Of a stretch of DNA of 64,000 nt, positions 62,577 to 64,000 are shown in pieces; positions within the stretch are counted from its first letter, which is position 1; each line of letters opens with the position of its first letter. Source of the stretch: Nostoc sp. HK-01 (GTDB lineage Bacteria > Cyanobacteriota > Cyanobacteriia > Cyanobacteriales > Nostocaceae); NCBI GenBank assembly GCA_003990705.1, contig AP018318.1, positions 6,001,001 through 6,065,000 on the forward strand. Reading direction: 5' to 3'. The translations under genes and the position numbers were made by a program. The notes below the pieces were generated by a model. It was not told the DNA's origin, ran no database searches, and was given only the letters and a program-made list of their open reading frames with translations.

Positions 62577-64000
62577 ATGTCTTATAGCGCAGCAGATATT
62601 CAAGCGTGGATGGTGTCTCACCTAGCTGAGTTATTGGGTATAGAAACTGATGAAGTTGATATTCACGAAAATTTAGAAAACTACGGTTTAGACTCAGCGC
62701 AAGCGATGACTCTGGTAAGTAAATTAGAGGAATTGCTGGGTTTCCAACCATCTCCTTTATTGTTGTGGCACTATCCTAATATTGCAGCTTTGTCAGAGCG
62801 TTTAGCTGAGGAATTAGTAGAACAATCTGATGTGCAGGATACAGGGATTGTAAAACAAACAGGTGGGAATGCGATCGCTGAAATCCCCACTCTCGATTTA
62901 CAAGCCGAAGTAGTTCTCGACCCCACAATTAATCCTGGTGGTGCTATTTATACCCCTATAGATAAACCCAAGAAAATCTTCTTGACGGGTTCCACCGGCT
63001 TTTTAGGCGCATTCATTATTCGAGAACTGCTAGAACAAACCGATGCAGAATTGTATTGTTTAGTACGCGCAGGTAGTTTGCAAGAAGGTAAAACCAAGCT
63101 GCAAAAAAACTTGGAACAGTACGGAATTGGTCAGGATGAGTTAAATCCTCGCATTATTCCCGTCATTGGTGATTTGTCGCAACCTTTGTTGGGACTTGGC
63201 GCAGAATTATTCCAAGCTTTGGCTACTAACATTGACACCATTTATCACAGTGGTGCCTTGTTGAACTATGTTTATCCCTACTCAGCACTGAAAACAGCTA
63301 ACGTTTTAGGTACTCAAGAGATTTTGAGATTGGCTTGTCAAATCAAGGTCAAGCCTGTACATTACGTTTCCAGCGTGGCTGTATTTGAATCACCTGTTTA
63401 CGCTGGTAAGGTGGTCAAAGAAGATGATGACTTTAGCCACTGGGAAGGGATTTTTCTCGGTTACTCTCAAACCAAATGGGTAGCGGAGAAGTTGGTGAAA
63501 ATTGCCAGCGATCGCGGTTTACCTGTTACAATCCACAGACCACCATTAATCGCCGGAGACAGTCAAACAGGTATCGGTAACACCCACGACTTCATCAACT
63601 TAATGGTCAAGGGTTGTCTACAAATGGGTTACTTCCCAGATGTGGAATATATGTTGGATATGTCTCCTGTAGACTATGTAAGTAAAGCTATTGTCTATCT
63701 GTCAATGCAAAAAGAATCGATAGGTAAAGCTTTCCACTTACAACATCCCAACCCTGTTTCTTTAAAAGTATTAGTTGATTGGGTTAGTTCTTTTGGTTAT
63801 CCAGTGCAAATGCTACCCTACGATGAATGGCAAGCAGAGTTAATTAAAAATGCGGCTTCACCAGATAATCCTTTATATACTCTGCGCCCATTTCTACTAG
63901 AACGCTGGTCTGAAGAACAACTTACCATTCCCGATTTGTATCTGCAAGCTAGAAGACCAAAAATTAGCTGTGAAGCAACTGTGAAAGCCTTAGCAGGGAG
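62577..64000 (+). CDS. hetM: HetM/HglB: ACP-thioester reductase (3' end outside window)
   Basis: 474 codons are seen and the frame is still open at the window end; the family has about 506 residues. An AAGAGG site precedes the ATG. The ACP domain (residues ~1-80) has [13 protein letters not shown] with the phosphopantetheine Ser. The thioester-reductase SDR domain has [20 protein letters not shown] (~140), [16 protein letters not shown] and the catalytic [13 protein letters not shown] (YxxxK). It would release the finished acyl chain from ACP by reduction to an aldehyde or alcohol, giving the long-chain alcohol of the heterocyst glycolipid. Confidence 0.92.
   Translation, partial: MSYSAADIQAWMVSHLAELLGIETDEVDIHENLENYGLDSAQAMTLVSKLEELLGFQPSPLLLWHYPNIAALSERLAEELVEQSDVQDTGIVKQTGGNAIAEIPTLDLQAEVVLDPTINPGGAIYTPIDKPKKIFLTGSTGFLGAFIIRELLEQTDAELYCLVRAGSLQEGKTKLQKNLEQYGIGQDELNPRIIPVIGDLSQPLLGLGAELFQALATNIDTIYHSGALLNYVYPYSALKTANVLGTQEILRLACQIKVKPVHYVSSVAVFESPVYAGKVVKEDDDFSHWEGIFLGYSQTKWVAEKLVKIASDRGLPVTIHRPPLIAGDSQTGIGNTHDFINLMVKGCLQMGYFPDVEYMLDMSPVDYVSKAIVYLSMQKESIGKAFHLQHPNPVSLKVLVDWVSSFGYPVQMLPYDEWQAELIKNAASPDNPLYTLRPFLLERWSEEQLTIPDLYLQARRPKISCEATVKALAG

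Noticed and set aside
1-64000. tRNA, rRNA or known riboswitch genes
   Set aside because: I looked for T-loop motifs (GGTTCGANTCC) and other conserved cores and found none that belong to a foldable tRNA or a known riboswitch.

Overview
The window is chromosomal DNA of a filamentous, heterocyst-forming, nitrogen-fixing cyanobacterium of the Nostoc/Anabaena type. The evidence is the heterocyst glycolipid island, PatB/CnfR with a nif-type ferredoxin, a hydrogenase maturation operon, a second-type cytochrome oxidase operon, frequent HIP1 octamers (GCGATCGC), short tandem repeats built on units like 'agtcaat' or 'caaatgac', and AT-rich intergenic DNA.

Layout. 1-3877: the tail of a NACHT-type NTPase, a sorbosone-dehydrogenase-like lipoprotein and an NHL-repeat protein. 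3867-10567: hypF-hypC-hypD-(tautomerase)-hypE-hypA-hypB on the + strand, a complete hydrogenase maturation set with no hydrogenase structural genes in view. 11115-21322: patB/cnfR (-), fdxB, coxB-coxA-coxC, a TPR protein, a cysteine-dioxygenase-like cupin, a nitrogenase-associated protein and a cysteine synthase (-). 22424-25381: six small or unknown genes around a luciferase-like monooxygenase. 25499-34668: a histidine kinase/FIST sensor pair, an acetoacetate-decarboxylase-like protein, dnaK preceded by a frameshifted small gene, a DraG-like hydrolase, an HlyD adaptor and an NmrA-like reductase. 34920-36257: one IS4-type insertion sequence with 13-bp terminal inverted repeats and 13-bp flanking direct repeats. 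36364-64000: the heterocyst glycolipid (hgl) island. On the - strand lie hglT, two GT2 genes, a DUF2141 protein and the hgdA/hgdC/hgdB export genes. On the + strand lie a ParB-methyltransferase fusion, a small protein and the synthase genes hglE-hglF-hglG-hglD-hglC, followed by hetM/hglB, which is cut by the window end.

How the parts fit. The hgl synthase is laid out like a polyunsaturated-fatty-acid synthase split over several polypeptides: KS-AT-ACP-ACP-KR(half), KR(half)-DH, KS, CLF-AT, ER, then an ACP-thioester reductase that releases the long-chain alcohol. HglT glycosylates it and the Hgd proteins help export it to the heterocyst envelope. That envelope and the Cox2 oxidase keep oxygen low for nitrogenase, whose genes PatB/CnfR activates. 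The Hyp proteins would mature the uptake hydrogenase that recycles nitrogenase-derived hydrogen. Much of the window therefore serves the micro-oxic heterocyst.

The most unusual features are these. A repeat family of the type 'cgcagaggcgcagag'/'gaaggacacaaag' sits in every junction from hglE to hglC and has entered the coding sequences of hypF, hglE and hglG. hglE and hglF lie in the same reading frame and are separated by a single TAA next to such a repeat. A ParB-like protein carries a degenerate DNA-methyltransferase domain. A small gene just upstream of dnaK is frameshifted at a G-run inside a hairpin. Functions are assigned by recognising motifs and gene order by eye; no database search was run.
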